In this document: piece by piece, positions 16,336-24,743 of the stretch | How positions within the stretch are numbered: position 1 is the stretch's first letter | Layout of the letters: each line of letters begins with the position of its first letter | Assembly (NCBI GenBank): GCA_021828185.1 | Contig: JAKASI010000001.1 | Location: forward strand, 682,001-746,000 | Reading direction: 5' to 3' | Origin: an archaeon | GTDB taxonomy: Archaea; Thermoproteota; Nitrososphaeria; Nitrososphaerales; UBA183 | Length of the DNA stretch: 64,000 nt | Made by a program: the position numbers and the translations under genes | The notes under the pieces: generated by a model | What the model saw: only the letters and a program-made list of their open reading frames with translations | What the model was told of the DNA's origin: nothing | Database searches by the model: none

Positions 16336-17481
16336 GGCCTCGAGTCTGCCTTCCCACATCCTGCGGTAGAGCTGGGACATGCTGCGCTCGTCGAAGACGA
16401 GCGGGCTGTTGGGCCTCGGATACATCTTCACGCACTCGTCTGCCAGGGCAGGCAGGTCCGCTTCGGCGACTCCCAGCGCCTTGAGGGTGGTCGGGATCTT
16501 GAGGTGAGCCGCCATCTTCGTGACCTTCTCTGCGATTGCCATCCCTGTCTGTCCGGGGTCCTCCGATGGGGCAACGCCGTAGGCCTGGGCGAGCCTCTTC
16601 ATCTTCGGGGCGCAGGCTACCGCGTAGTTCGATATCATGTAGGGGAGGGGAAGTCCGCAGGAGACCCCGTGGGGGAGCTTGAAACGCGTGGCGATGGTGT
16701 ACCCGATCGAGTGGCCGTAGACCATCTTGGCCTGGAGGGCGATCCCACCCATCAGGGCTCCCAGGCTCATCCCCTCTCGGGCGCCCCTGTCCCCCCCGGC
16801 TTCGTAGGCCCTATCCAGGTTCTGGACTATCAACCCAACCCCCTCCAGGGCGGCCGAGTCCGTAATCGGGCTCGCCAGGGCGGAAAGGTAGGCTTCGGTG
16901 TTGTGGCAGAGCGCGTCCATCCCGGTCGCCGCGGTGACCCCCGGGGGCATGCTCATGGTGAGCTCAGGGTCCACTACCGCCACCGACGGAAGGAGCAGGG
17001 CGCTGTTGATCCATTGCTTGTGTCCTTCGACGGTCACCATCGACGTCACCGTGAGCTCGGCTCCGGTCCCCGCGGTCGTCGGGACCATTATCGACGGGAG
17101 GGGCCTGTTCGGGAACAAGTTGTTTCCGACGAACGAAACGGCGGGTCCCCTGTTGGTCGCGAAGCCAGCCGCGACCTTCGCCATGTCCATGGAACTCCCC
17201 CCGCCCACTCCGACCACCACATCGTACCCCGCCGACCGCACCTTCTCTGCGACCGCCTGCGCCACCTCTATCCTCGGCTCCGCCTCAACCTCATCGTAGA
17301 CGTCGAACCCGACCCCGCCGAGGCTGTCCGTGACCCGCTGTGCGATTCCGGTCTTCACCATCACCCTGTCCGTGACGATGAGGGCCTTTGACGCACCGAG
17401 GGCCTTGGCTTCAGCGCCAGCCGTCCCGACCGTGCCGAATCCGAACGAGAGCCTCGTAGGCAGGAAGTACGAGAACTTCAA
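16231..17481 (-). CDS. Iron-containing alcohol dehydrogenase
   Basis: Group III (Fe-dependent) alcohol dehydrogenase, about 416 residues from TTG 17481 (LKFSYFLPTRLSFGFGTVG). The NAD site GVGGGSSMDMAK and the metal-ligand region (TGMDALCHNTEAYLSALASP, MVYGHSIGYTIATRF, LPHGVSCGLPLPYMI) are clear. It reduces aldehydes or ketones, or oxidises alcohols, in the cytoplasm. TTG 17481 is 26 nt from a TATA element at 17503–17511; ATG 17541 is in frame but would overlap the divergent AcnX start. The family normally ends near SQLYRRMWEGRL; here about 35 extra residues (EARGRRSDTRAKEETQG...) are antisense of the ClC remnant, so the natural stop has been lost at the junction. Confidence 0.85.
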   Translation of the reverse strand: MKFSYFLPTRLSFGFGTVGTAGAEAKALGASKALIVTDRVMVKTGIAQRVTDSLGGVGFDVYDEVEAEPRIEVAQAVAEKVRSAGYDVVVGVGGGSSMDMAKVAAGFATNRGPAVSFVGNNLFPNRPLPSIMVPTTAGTGAELTVTSMVTVEGHKQWINSALLLPSVAVVDPELTMSMPPGVTAATGMDALCHNTEAYLSALASPITDSAALEGVGLIVQNLDRAYEAGGDRGAREGMSLGALMGGIALQAKMVYGHSIGYTIATRFKLPHGVSCGLPLPYMISNYAVACAPKMKRLAQAYGVAPSEDPGQTGMAIAEKVTKMAAHLKIPTTLKALGVAEADLPALADECVKMYPRPNSPLVFDERSMSQLYRRMWEGRLEARGRRSDTRAKEETQGPTYHEERGQGPPGSLGPHG

Positions 17482-17502
17482 CGGGGCGAGGGCTCTAGAC
17501 GA

Positions 17503-17511
17503 GTTTTTAAC
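17503..17511. promoter_or_regulatory. Possible shared bidirectional TATA element
   Basis: GTTTTTAAC is the only AT-rich block between the divergent alcohol dehydrogenase and AcnX genes. Its centre (17507) lies 29 nt before the AcnX TTG (17536) and 26 nt before the dehydrogenase TTG (17481, minus strand). It reads as a TATA-like element on both strands (TTTTTAAC and GTTAAAAA), so both leaderless mRNAs could start from it. This is inferred from position alone. Confidence 0.5.
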
Positions 17512-17535
17512 TGATACGAAGCCGCTGTCGCGCAC

Positions 17536-18744
17536 TTGCATCTCGACTCGGGGCAGGAGAAGCTGCTCCGTGGGGAAGGAGGAGAGGCGAAACGTTTCGC
17601 CATGCAGATCGTCACGAAGGTCGGGGACGCAGTAGGGGCCGACTCCCTGGTGCCGATCAAATCGGCGCACGTCCTTGCCCACTTCAGCAGCCTGCACGAG
17701 GCAGGGATAGACGTCCTCGAGAAATTCGCAGACAGCGGGGGTAAGTTCGCGGTCCCCACGTCGGTGGACCCTGCCAGCATCGACCTGCAGAGCTGGCGGA
17801 GCTTCGGGATCCCGGAGGAATACGCCAGGCAGCAGTTGAGGTTGTGCGACGCCTACGCCAGGCTGGGCGGGATGAGGTGCTGGACTTGCGTGCAGTACCA
17901 GGTCTGCAACTTCCCCAAGCGGGGCGAGACCGTGGCCTGGGCGGAGTCGAGCGCCGTCGTCTTCGCCAACTCAGTCCTGGGGTGCAGGTCGAACAAGATA
18001 ACCTCCGGCATGGACGTCTCGTGCGCGGTCCTGGGGCTGACCCCGAACTTCGGGATGCTCAAGGACGAGAACCGCAAGGCGACGGTCGCATTCAGGGTCG
18101 GCCCTGGCGAGCTGTCCGACCTCGACTTCCGATCGGCCGGGTTCTTCGTGGGCCGCAACTCAGGATCGAAGGTCCCCGCGCTGCTGGGGCTCCCGCCAAA
18201 GGTCAGTTCTGATCAGGTGAAGCACCTGGGGGCTGCCGCAGCCGCGGCAGGGCCGGTCACCATGATCCACATGCCCGGGATCACGCCGGGCTCGGACACC
18301 CTATCCGATGCGACCCGTGGCGAGAGGGTGGAAGAGGTCGAGATCTCCAGGACGGACCTGGAGGAAATAGAGTCGGACTTGAACCAGACGACCGAACCCC
18401 CTGACCTGGTCGCGTTCGGGGTGCCGCACCTGTCGGCCGGAGAACTCGGCGAACTGGCGAAGCAACTCGAGGGTAGGAAGCTGAGGAAGGGGGTCAGGAT
18501 GTACGCCTACACGTCTGCGCAGGCCTTCGACATGGCGGAAAGGACCGGGATCGCCACTACCATAGAAGCTTCCGGAGCTCGCGTCACCCACAGCACAGAC
18601 GCCGAGATCTCCCCCCTGAAGCTCCTGGGGTTCAAGGTGGTGATGACGAACTCGGCGAAGCTCGCCGAGTTCGTCTCTTCGGAGGGTGAGATCAAGATGC
18701 GCTATGCTCCGCAGAGGGCCATCATCGAAGAGGTGACGAGATGA
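17536..18744 (+). CDS. AcnX large subunit (phosphomevalonate dehydratase, DUF521)
   Basis: A 402-residue aconitase-X large subunit. In archaea the two-subunit form dehydrates mevalonate 5-phosphate to trans-anhydromevalonate phosphate in the archaeal mevalonate pathway to isoprenoid lipids. Visible are the N-terminal EKLLRGEGGEAKRFAMQIV, VPIKSAHVLAHFSS, a Cys-rich stretch (RCWTCVQYQVCNFPKRGETV), WAESSAVVFANSVLGCRSNK and TGIATTIEASGARVTHSTDA. Some Cys would hold the Fe-S cluster. TTG 17536 is supported by the TATA element 29 nt upstream and by the family N-terminus. The small-subunit gene overlaps by 4 bp. Bacterial relatives act on 3-hydroxyproline, but the split gene and archaeal context favour the mevalonate role. 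Confidence 0.88.
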   Translation: MHLDSGQEKLLRGEGGEAKRFAMQIVTKVGDAVGADSLVPIKSAHVLAHFSSLHEAGIDVLEKFADSGGKFAVPTSVDPASIDLQSWRSFGIPEEYARQQLRLCDAYARLGGMRCWTCVQYQVCNFPKRGETVAWAESSAVVFANSVLGCRSNKITSGMDVSCAVLGLTPNFGMLKDENRKATVAFRVGPGELSDLDFRSAGFFVGRNSGSKVPALLGLPPKVSSDQVKHLGAAAAAAGPVTMIHMPGITPGSDTLSDATRGERVEEVEISRTDLEEIESDLNQTTEPPDLVAFGVPHLSAGELGELAKQLEGRKLRKGVRMYAYTSAQAFDMAERTGIATTIEASGARVTHSTDAEISPLKLLGFKVVMTNSAKLAEFVSSEGEIKMRYAPQRAIIEEVTR

Positions 18745-19169
18745 AAGGCGCTAGCCTCAGCGGCAGAGGGCTGATACCAGGCAGGGCAGAGGGCGGCGCC
18801 CTGGTCTCGTTGAAGGCGTTCACCTTCGCGCACGGAGTCGACCCGACGACCGGCGAAGTGACCGACGTAAGGAGCGATGTCAGGGGTTCGAATGTGAAAG
18901 GAAAGGTCCTCTTCTATCCGTTCGGCAAGGGTTCGACGACGTCGTCGGCCTGGTTTCTGGAGGCGGTGCGCCTGGGGAACCACCCCGCCGCGATCGTCAC
19001 CGAGGGGGTCGACCTTTCCGCCGTGATAGGGTCGGTGATGGCCAAGGTCGTCTATGGCAAGGAGATACCCATCGTCGGAGGAGTCCCGAGGGAGAACTAC
19101 TCGAAGCTGACGACCGGTCAGAAGGTCGAAGTCGACGCCAGATCTGGACAGGTGAGGGCTCTTCCTTGA
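18741..19169 (+). CDS. AcnX small subunit (phosphomevalonate dehydratase, DUF126)
   Basis: A 142-residue DUF126 protein, the swivelling small domain of aconitase X. It has GRGLIPGRAEGGALVSLKAF, then VLFYPFGKGSTTSSAWFLEA, which contains the KGST-type substrate-binding Ser loop, and GKEIPIVGGVPRENYSKLTT. It forms the dehydratase with the large subunit encoded immediately upstream (4-bp overlap, ATGA). It overlaps the next gene by 4 bp through TTGA, so the three genes form a coupled operon. Confidence 0.9.
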   Translation: MKGASLSGRGLIPGRAEGGALVSLKAFTFAHGVDPTTGEVTDVRSDVRGSNVKGKVLFYPFGKGSTTSSAWFLEAVRLGNHPAAIVTEGVDLSAVIGSVMAKVVYGKEIPIVGGVPRENYSKLTTGQKVEVDARSGQVRALP

Positions 19170-19945
19170 AGAGGCTCCTCCGGAACAAGAAGCTGTTCCT
19201 ATTCGACCTGGACGGAGTGTTCTACAGGGGAAAGGAGAGCCGGGTGAAGATCGGCGGGACGAAGGCCATCGAAGCGCTCAGGGCCGGAGGCAGGAAGCTG
19301 TTTGTGCTCACCAACAACAGCACAGACTCGGTGGAGACTGTCTGCCGGAGGCTGGCGGAGTTCGAGGTACCCGTGAAGAGAGAAGAGATTCTTACGAGCG
19401 CCAGAATGACCGCAGAGTACCTGCGTGACAGGCGTGGGCCGGTCACATACTTCCTTGTGGGAGAAGAAGGGCTGGACTCGGAGATGAGGCAGTGCGGCCA
19501 CACCAGAGTTGACGGCGGGGAGGCGGACTTCGTTGTGATTGGACTGGACAGGGGGGCCACCTACGACATCCTGGACCAAGCCGCCAGGCTCGCAAGGAAC
19601 GGGGCCGAGATAGTCGCGACCCATGACTCCGCCCTCTTCATGTACAAGGATGGCCCTGCCATGGCAGCCGGGCCCCTCGTGAGGGCCGTCGAATACGCAA
19701 GCGGCAAGCGAGCGACGGTCATCGGAAAGCCCTCTCCGCTCATGTTCAGGATCGCGCTGAAGCGCGCAGGATGCAGGAAGGAAGACGCCGTGATGGTGGG
19801 GGATCAGCTGGACACGGACATCCTGGGGGCGATCAGAGCCGGCATCGACCCAATCCTCGTGACGAGCGGGGTCGACAGGGGGGCCAAGGGATACAGACTC
19901 CTGGCCAAGCTCCCAAACGTCGACGGGGTCGTCCCGCTGCTCTGA
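19166..19945 (+). CDS. NagD-like HAD-superfamily phosphatase
   Basis: A 259-residue HAD hydrolase, subfamily IIA (NagD / 4-nitrophenylphosphatase / phosphoglycolate phosphatase). Motif I FLFDLDGVFYRG has nucleophile Asp14 and Asp16; motif II is LTNNST; the C2-type cap follows; Lys is in VIGKPSP and motif IV in MVGDQLDTDILGAIRAG. It dephosphorylates a small phosphorylated metabolite with Mg2+. The TTG start overlaps the AcnX small-subunit stop (TTGA). Because it is coupled to AcnX, a role in phosphorylated isoprenoid intermediates is possible but unproven; housekeeping phosphoglycolate removal is equally plausible. Confidence 0.85.
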   Translation: MKRLLRNKKLFLFDLDGVFYRGKESRVKIGGTKAIEALRAGGRKLFVLTNNSTDSVETVCRRLAEFEVPVKREEILTSARMTAEYLRDRRGPVTYFLVGEEGLDSEMRQCGHTRVDGGEADFVVIGLDRGATYDILDQAARLARNGAEIVATHDSALFMYKDGPAMAAGPLVRAVEYASGKRATVIGKPSPLMFRIALKRAGCRKEDAVMVGDQLDTDILGAIRAGIDPILVTSGVDRGAKGYRLLAKLPNVDGVVPLL

Positions 19946-20031
19946 CCCTCCAACCAGGCCGAGCTCGATTTCACGAAGCAGCGGACACCTCGGGCAACCT
20001 TAAATCGATTGACCAGGGTTCGCCCCCGGAA

Positions 20032-20445
20032 ATGCAGCACGTCTCCTCAAAAGGGCCGGCAAAGTGTGCGGTCTGCGGGACGCTAGAAGCGCAGCCGGGG
20101 ACCTTCCCGACGGTTGTCGGGGTGGGGAGGGTCTGCCTCAGCGATGGGATGACGAGGGTCAGGTGCGAGGCCTGCGGAGCAGAGGTGAAGATGATCACTT
20201 CGTCTCGGCTCCAGGGGAGGACCCTCTGTCTCGCTGACTACATGAAGGAGATCGAGAAGTACAGGCAGCACATCGTGCAGACCTTCGACGAGGACGCCGA
20301 ACCGGCATCGTCAATCCTGCAGCGCGCGTATTCCGACGCTCCCGAGGGGTACACCCTGCTCGCAGTCAGGAGAGGGAGGAACAGCACCCACGTGTGGGAG
20401 GCGGAGTACGAGAAAACGGAGATCTTCCTGATGCGCTGCAGTTAG
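20032..20445 (+). CDS. Hypothetical protein with two tandem CxxCG…CLxD zinc motifs
   Basis: About 137 residues from ATG 20032. The N-terminal 75 residues contain the same pattern twice: KCAVCG ... GRVCLSDGM and RCEACG ... GRTLCLADYM. Each has CxxC, about 15–19 residues, then Gly-Arg and Cys-Leu-x-Asp, which suggests two small zinc-binding treble-clef-like units from an internal duplication. The C-terminal half is predicted soluble (YTLLAVRRGRNSTHVWEAEY). A TATA-like CCTTAAATCG (about 19998–20007) lies 28–30 nt before the ATG, so a leaderless monocistronic transcript is likely. Family not recognised; nucleic-acid or protein binding would fit. Confidence 0.65.
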   Translation: MQHVSSKGPAKCAVCGTLEAQPGTFPTVVGVGRVCLSDGMTRVRCEACGAEVKMITSSRLQGRTLCLADYMKEIEKYRQHIVQTFDEDAEPASSILQRAYSDAPEGYTLLAVRRGRNSTHVWEAEYEKTEIFLMRCS

Positions 20446-20514
20446 ACACCGCCACCAACTATCTTACACGCTTTTCCTTAAACTGGACCCGGTCCGATTA
20501 CACACCGAGGACAA

Positions 20515-20838
20515 TTGGTGAGCGAGGAGATGCTTGTGCTCAACAGGCTCCTGAATGAGATCGACGGTCTGAAGCTGGGGCTGGACCCAACTGTTCTTTC
20601 CGGGTGGTATCAGAAGGTCGCGAGCGACGCCAGGGCCGAAGCACCGAGTTATCTGACCGATTCCATCGACGTCATACAGGACCCCATCCTCCCCATGAAG
20701 TTCGAGTTCAAGACTTCCAGGCGGGCAGTCAGATATGTCCTGGAGGCGATCGACAGGAACCTTGACGCCATGCCCATGGCGACCCGGCTCTACTTCCAGA
20801 AGCTCTCCGAGCTGATTCGGGCCGAAGCTCTCCGCTAG
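20515..20838 (+). CDS. Hypothetical helical protein
   Basis: A 107-residue, probably mostly helical, soluble protein (LVLNRLLNEIDGLKLGLDPT, then MATRLYFQKLSELIRAE). Start is TTG 20515 or the immediately following GTG 20518. A TATA-like TTCCTTAAAC (about 20474–20483) lies about 37 nt upstream. Its TAG stop uses the same CTAG palindrome as the converging cupredoxin gene. No family is recognised. Confidence 0.55.
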   Translation: MVSEEMLVLNRLLNEIDGLKLGLDPTVLSGWYQKVASDARAEAPSYLTDSIDVIQDPILPMKFEFKTSRRAVRYVLEAIDRNLDAMPMATRLYFQKLSELIRAEALR

Positions 20839-21812
20839 GGAGCGGCCTTGACGGTCACGAACCCCGTCATCCACGGGTGTATCGTGCAGTGGTATTCGTA
20901 GACCCCTGGGGCAGTGAAGGTGTAGGTGAAGGTCGCCCCCGTGTTGAGGAAGCCCGAGTCGAAGGGCGAAGCGCCCGGCGGGACCGCAGTCGAGGTCACG
21001 GTGTGAATCGAGGCGTCATTGTTGGTCCAGGTCACCGTGTTGTTGACCCCTATCACCACAGTGATGTTGTCCGGGGTGAACCCCTTGCTGGGATATGAGC
21101 TCGCGCCCGACGCGATGCTGACGGACACGGCGCCCGCGGCCGTCGTTCCTCCACCGGTTATTGTCTTCTGCGAGTACGCGGCGTTCGGCAGCACCACGAG
21201 GTATCCTATCATCCCAACCTGCGCGTGATAGGTGCACACGAATTCGTAGATTCCGGAGAACTTCGCCGTGAACGAATACATGGCCGAAACGTTCCCGGGT
21301 GCCCCGGTCACAACCACGCCTGGCGAGTTGTTCCTCGCCGGGGTCGAGAACACCTGCCCCGTAAGGTCGTTGATAAGGCCGGGCACCGTTGCGTTGACGA
21401 TGATGTTGTAGGGCGGCCCTATCACGAAGTCGTGGGCCACAGTATCATTGTCAATGAGGGTTAGGTGGACCGTATCTCCCTGATTCACTATTATGAACGA
21501 AGGGTCGAACCTGTCCTGATGGGCAGACGGCGAGAGATACCAGGTCTCCCTGACCGTCCTGATCGTGGGCGGCTGGTTCATCACCGGAAGGGTGAGGTTG
21601 ACTCCAGAAGTCCCCTGGCCCAGGGAGAATTTGGTGGCGAGCTGCTGGAGCTCGGACTGCAGCGCCGAAATCTGCTGGCTCTGGGTGCTCAGCTGGTCTG
21701 TGGAGGACTGAGTGGAAGTGACGTAGACCAGAGAAACCACCCCCAGCCCAAGCAACAGAAGGACCACCACCGCCCCAGCGGAGGTCATGCCGCGCCTTTT
21801 CGCCAGTTTCAT
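20835..21812 (-). CDS. Membrane-anchored double cupredoxin
   Basis: A 325-residue exported protein. A basic N-terminus and one membrane anchor (about 12–32) are followed by a short coiled-coil-like Gln/Ser stretch (36–62). Then come two cupredoxin domains: about 95–210, with ligands His127, Cys193, His196 and Met201; and about 235–325, with His270, Cys309, His312 and Met315. Both type-1 copper sites are complete, so it should be an electron carrier or copper-binding protein on the outer face of the membrane. Such proteins are abundant in Thaumarchaeota, and this is in line with the lineage suggested by RpoA. The partner oxidase is not in the window. Confidence 0.9.
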   Translation of the reverse strand: MKLAKRRGMTSAGAVVVLLLLGLGVVSLVYVTSTQSSTDQLSTQSQQISALQSELQQLATKFSLGQGTSGVNLTLPVMNQPPTIRTVRETWYLSPSAHQDRFDPSFIIVNQGDTVHLTLIDNDTVAHDFVIGPPYNIIVNATVPGLINDLTGQVFSTPARNNSPGVVVTGAPGNVSAMYSFTAKFSGIYEFVCTYHAQVGMIGYLVVLPNAAYSQKTITGGGTTAAGAVSVSIASGASSYPSKGFTPDNITVVIGVNNTVTWTNNDASIHTVTSTAVPPGASPFDSGFLNTGATFTYTFTAPGVYEYHCTIHPWMTGFVTVKAAP

Positions 21813-22022
21813 CGATTGTCGTGACGCGGCCTCTGTTCCCTCTTAAGGTCTTCCCCCCTGAAACGGGCGCTGGTTCGGCTGCGGGGGTCGGCCCGGCGGC
21901 AGCAGGAGCCATGCATCCCGTGCCGGACCGGAGTGGGGGCCTCAACCGGCCGTTACAGAAGTTGAGAATCGTCTGAGGGTTTATTGGGGATGGCGTTGCC
22001 GGCCAGGTCCCGGCAAGGGGAT

Positions 22023-24713
22023 ATGATGAAGGAATCTGTGCAGAAACCAGGCGCTGACGTCGTGCTGTCGGACGGGTCCATTGCGAGGGTGACGGAGCTA
22101 AATGGCGAAGGTTCTCGCCTCGTCGAGAAATTCGTCTCCTCCCTCACTGACCGCACGATGGCCCAGATGCACGGGCCTCTGGCGGACAGGAAGGAGCTGG
22201 CGAGGCGGTTGGCGCCGGGGGGAACGAGGCGGGTGCTGGCTGCTCTGCGCGAGAAGAGCGTGGTCGGTCTAGCCTTCTATGAACGTGTGAATAGCTCGAA
22301 GGCCGAAGCAGACGTGGTGATAGCGGACGCCTTCCAGGGAAAGGGGCTGGGGTCGATCCTCCTGGGGCAGCTGGCTCAGCTGGCAAGCAAGGAGGGCATC
22401 GCACTCTTCGAAGCCCCCGTGGCACCTGATAACGCGGTCATGGTCAACCTGCTTCACGAGCTAGGGTTCCCGACCTCGACGCGGATTGAGCCAGGAGTGC
22501 TGAGGGTCGAGTTCCCGACTTCGGTCGACCTGACAACGGTGGAGGCGTTCGAAAAGCGCGAGTCGTTTTCTGTGGTTGCCGCGGTCAGGAACTTCCTCGA
22601 GCCAAGGACGATAGCTGTCGTTGGGGCGTCAAAGGACCGAGACTCCATAGGAGGGCGGCTCTTCCACAACCTGATCGAGGGGGGGTTCAACGGTCCGGTC
22701 TACCCAGTCAACCCGAAGTCGGAGGTGATACAGTCTGTGCCAGCCTACAAGTCTGTTCTCGACTGTCCAGGTCAGGTCGATCTCGCCATCGTAGTCGTGC
22801 CAGTCCGCTTTGTCATCGACGTCGCAAGGGAGTGCGCCCAGAAGGGGGTCAAGGCTCTGGTGGTGATCTCTGCCGGTTTCGCGGAAGTGGGAAGCGAAGG
22901 CAAACAGCTACAGCAGCAGCTCATGGAGGTCTGCCGCGACTCCGGGATGAGGCTTGTCGGCCCCAACTGCATGGGGGTGGTCAACACAGAGCCCCGCATT
23001 GGCATGAACGGCCAGTTCTCTCCGTTCGCGCCGCAGCCTGGGAGGATCGGCTTCCTTTCACAGTCGGGAGCCTTGGGAATAGCAGTGATAGAGCACGCGA
23101 ACAAACTGGGCCTTGGGATGTCGTCTTTCGTGTCCGTTGGGAACAAGGCAGACATCTCGGGCAACGACCTGCTCACCTACTGGGAGGCCGACGACATGAC
23201 GGACCTCATACTCCTCTACCTTGAATCCTTCGGCAATCCGCGCAAGTTCGCGAGAATCGCAAAGCGGGTCAGCCGAAGGAAGCCGATACTCGCCGTCAAG
23301 AGCGGAAGGTCTTCCGCAGGGTTCAGGGCCACCCAGTCTCACACGGGCGCGCTGATAGCCTCGTCAGACGTCACGGTCGACGCGCTCTTCCACCAGGCCG
23401 GGGTCATTAGGATGGACACGCTGGGCGAGATGTTCGAAGTGGCTGCCTTGCTGACCACCCAGCCGATCCCCAAGGGGAAGAGGGTCGCCATCGTCACAAA
23501 CGCGGGGGGCGCAGGTATCCTGGCCGCCGACGCCTGCGAGGATCGAGGGTTGAACGTTCCCGAATTCTCCCCGGCCGTCCAGGACGAGCTCAGAGTCCAC
23601 CTGAACAAAGACGCCGGGGTGAGGAACCCGGTGGACATGATCGCCTCGGCCACGGCTCCCGACTTTGGAAGGGTAATGAGGGCTATCGCCAAGGATGTTG
23701 ACATAGACGCCATATTGGTGCTCTTCGTCCCCCCGATTGCCATACGACCTGAGGACGTGGCGAGGGAGATTCTGAGCACGGCGCGGGACCTCCGCGGAAA
23801 GGTCACCATCCTGGCCACGTTCATGGCCCACCATGGCATCTCGGAGATACTGACCGACGGCGAAGTGAAGGTCCCGTCTTTCCCCTTCCCTGAAGTCGCA
23901 GCCAGGGCCCTGTCGAGGGCCGTCGAATACGGTGCTTGGATCAGGACCCCGCCGAGCCCCGTCCCCAAGTTCGCCGACATCAGGAAAGAGAAGGGACCCG
24001 GACTCGTGGCGAAAGCCCTGGCCAAGGGGGAAGGGTGGCTGGACCCCGAAGACGCCGAGGCGCTCCTGAGCGCCTACGGGATCCCCATTGTGAAGACCGC
24101 GCGAGCGGCATCTCCCGAAGAAGCAGGGAGGGAGGCAGGAAGGATTGGTGGTCCCGTCGTCCTCAAGGGGGTCGCCCATGGGCTCCTGCACAAGACAGAG
24201 AGCGGCGCCGTGATGCTAGGGCTGTCGGGGGAAGACCAGGTCAGGAAAGCGGCGGAGCAGATGTCGAACAGGCTCTCGGGGCAGGGGTACACGGCCGAAG
24301 GGTTCCTCGTCCAGGAGATGGTCCCCGCCGGGGCTGAGATGATTGTCGGAGTGACAGGGGACCCAGTGTTCGGTCCGCTCGTGGCGTGCGGGGCCGGGGG
24401 GACGATGGTGGAGCTGCTCAGGGACGCTGCGGCCCGGTTGGCTCCCCTCTCAGAAAGGGACGCCGACGAGATGGTGCATTCCCTGAAGACCTTCCCCCTG
24501 CTGACCGGGTACAGAGGGGGGCCGACCTACAACGTCGAGGCCCTGAAGGATGTCATACTCAGGGTCTCCGCCATGGTAGAAGACCTCCCCGAAGTGATTG
24601 AACTGGACCTGAACCCCGTGATAATGCACGGGAATCAGGCAACGGCGGTGGACTTCAGGGTCAAAGTCGCCCAGGTCGAAGCGCCGCTCCCCCTGGGAGC
24701 CAAGAGGCGCTGA
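22023..24713 (+). CDS. GNAT–acyl-CoA synthetase (ADP-forming) fusion
   Basis: About 896 residues from ATG 22023, preceded by AAGGGGAT, a good ribosome site. Residues about 10–165 are a GNAT acetyltransferase domain (FQGKGLGSILLGQLAQLASK is motif A). Residues 185–640 are the CoA-binding/succinyl-CoA-ligase-like alpha region (TIAVVGASKDRDSIGGRLFH and VGPNCMGVVNT), with the phosphohistidine loop QSHTGALIASSD, His440. Residues 660–890 are the ATP-grasp beta region (DAEALLSAYGIPIVKTA and GGPVVLKGVAHGLLHKTESG). It converts acyl-CoA, ADP and Pi to acid, ATP and CoA, or the reverse. Bacterial Pat-type protein acetyltransferases carry the GNAT domain at the C-terminus; here it is N-terminal and both halves look intact. 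The enzyme could be a synthetase, a protein acylase, or both. Confidence 0.88.
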   Translation: MMKESVQKPGADVVLSDGSIARVTELNGEGSRLVEKFVSSLTDRTMAQMHGPLADRKELARRLAPGGTRRVLAALREKSVVGLAFYERVNSSKAEADVVIADAFQGKGLGSILLGQLAQLASKEGIALFEAPVAPDNAVMVNLLHELGFPTSTRIEPGVLRVEFPTSVDLTTVEAFEKRESFSVVAAVRNFLEPRTIAVVGASKDRDSIGGRLFHNLIEGGFNGPVYPVNPKSEVIQSVPAYKSVLDCPGQVDLAIVVVPVRFVIDVARECAQKGVKALVVISAGFAEVGSEGKQLQQQLMEVCRDSGMRLVGPNCMGVVNTEPRIGMNGQFSPFAPQPGRIGFLSQSGALGIAVIEHANKLGLGMSSFVSVGNKADISGNDLLTYWEADDMTDLILLYLESFGNPRKFARIAKRVSRRKPILAVKSGRSSAGFRATQSHTGALIASSDVTVDALFHQAGVIRMDTLGEMFEVAALLTTQPIPKGKRVAIVTNAGGAGILAADACEDRGLNVPEFSPAVQDELRVHLNKDAGVRNPVDMIASATAPDFGRVMRAIAKDVDIDAILVLFVPPIAIRPEDVAREILSTARDLRGKVTILATFMAHHGISEILTDGEVKVPSFPFPEVAARALSRAVEYGAWIRTPPSPVPKFADIRKEKGPGLVAKALAKGEGWLDPEDAEALLSAYGIPIVKTARAASPEEAGREAGRIGGPVVLKGVAHGLLHKTESGAVMLGLSGEDQVRKAAEQMSNRLSGQGYTAEGFLVQEMVPAGAEMIVGVTGDPVFGPLVACGAGGTMVELLRDAAARLAPLSERDADEMVHSLKTFPLLTGYRGGPTYNVEALKDVILRVSAMVEDLPEVIELDLNPVIMHGNQATAVDFRVKVAQVEAPLPLGAKRR

Positions 24714-24743
24714 GGGCCCTAGCTTCGGCAAGCTGAGGGGCTG

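Noticed and set aside
15454..17391. A 645-codon plus-strand frame that looks like a ClC channel with a large C-terminal domain
   Set aside because: After about 16,330 it is the antisense of the iron alcohol dehydrogenase; the tail has no membrane or CBS features and reads like shadow sequence.
21019..21464. Plus-strand open frames across the cupredoxin gene
   Set aside because: They are antisense to complete copper-site motifs on the minus strand and have no family signal.
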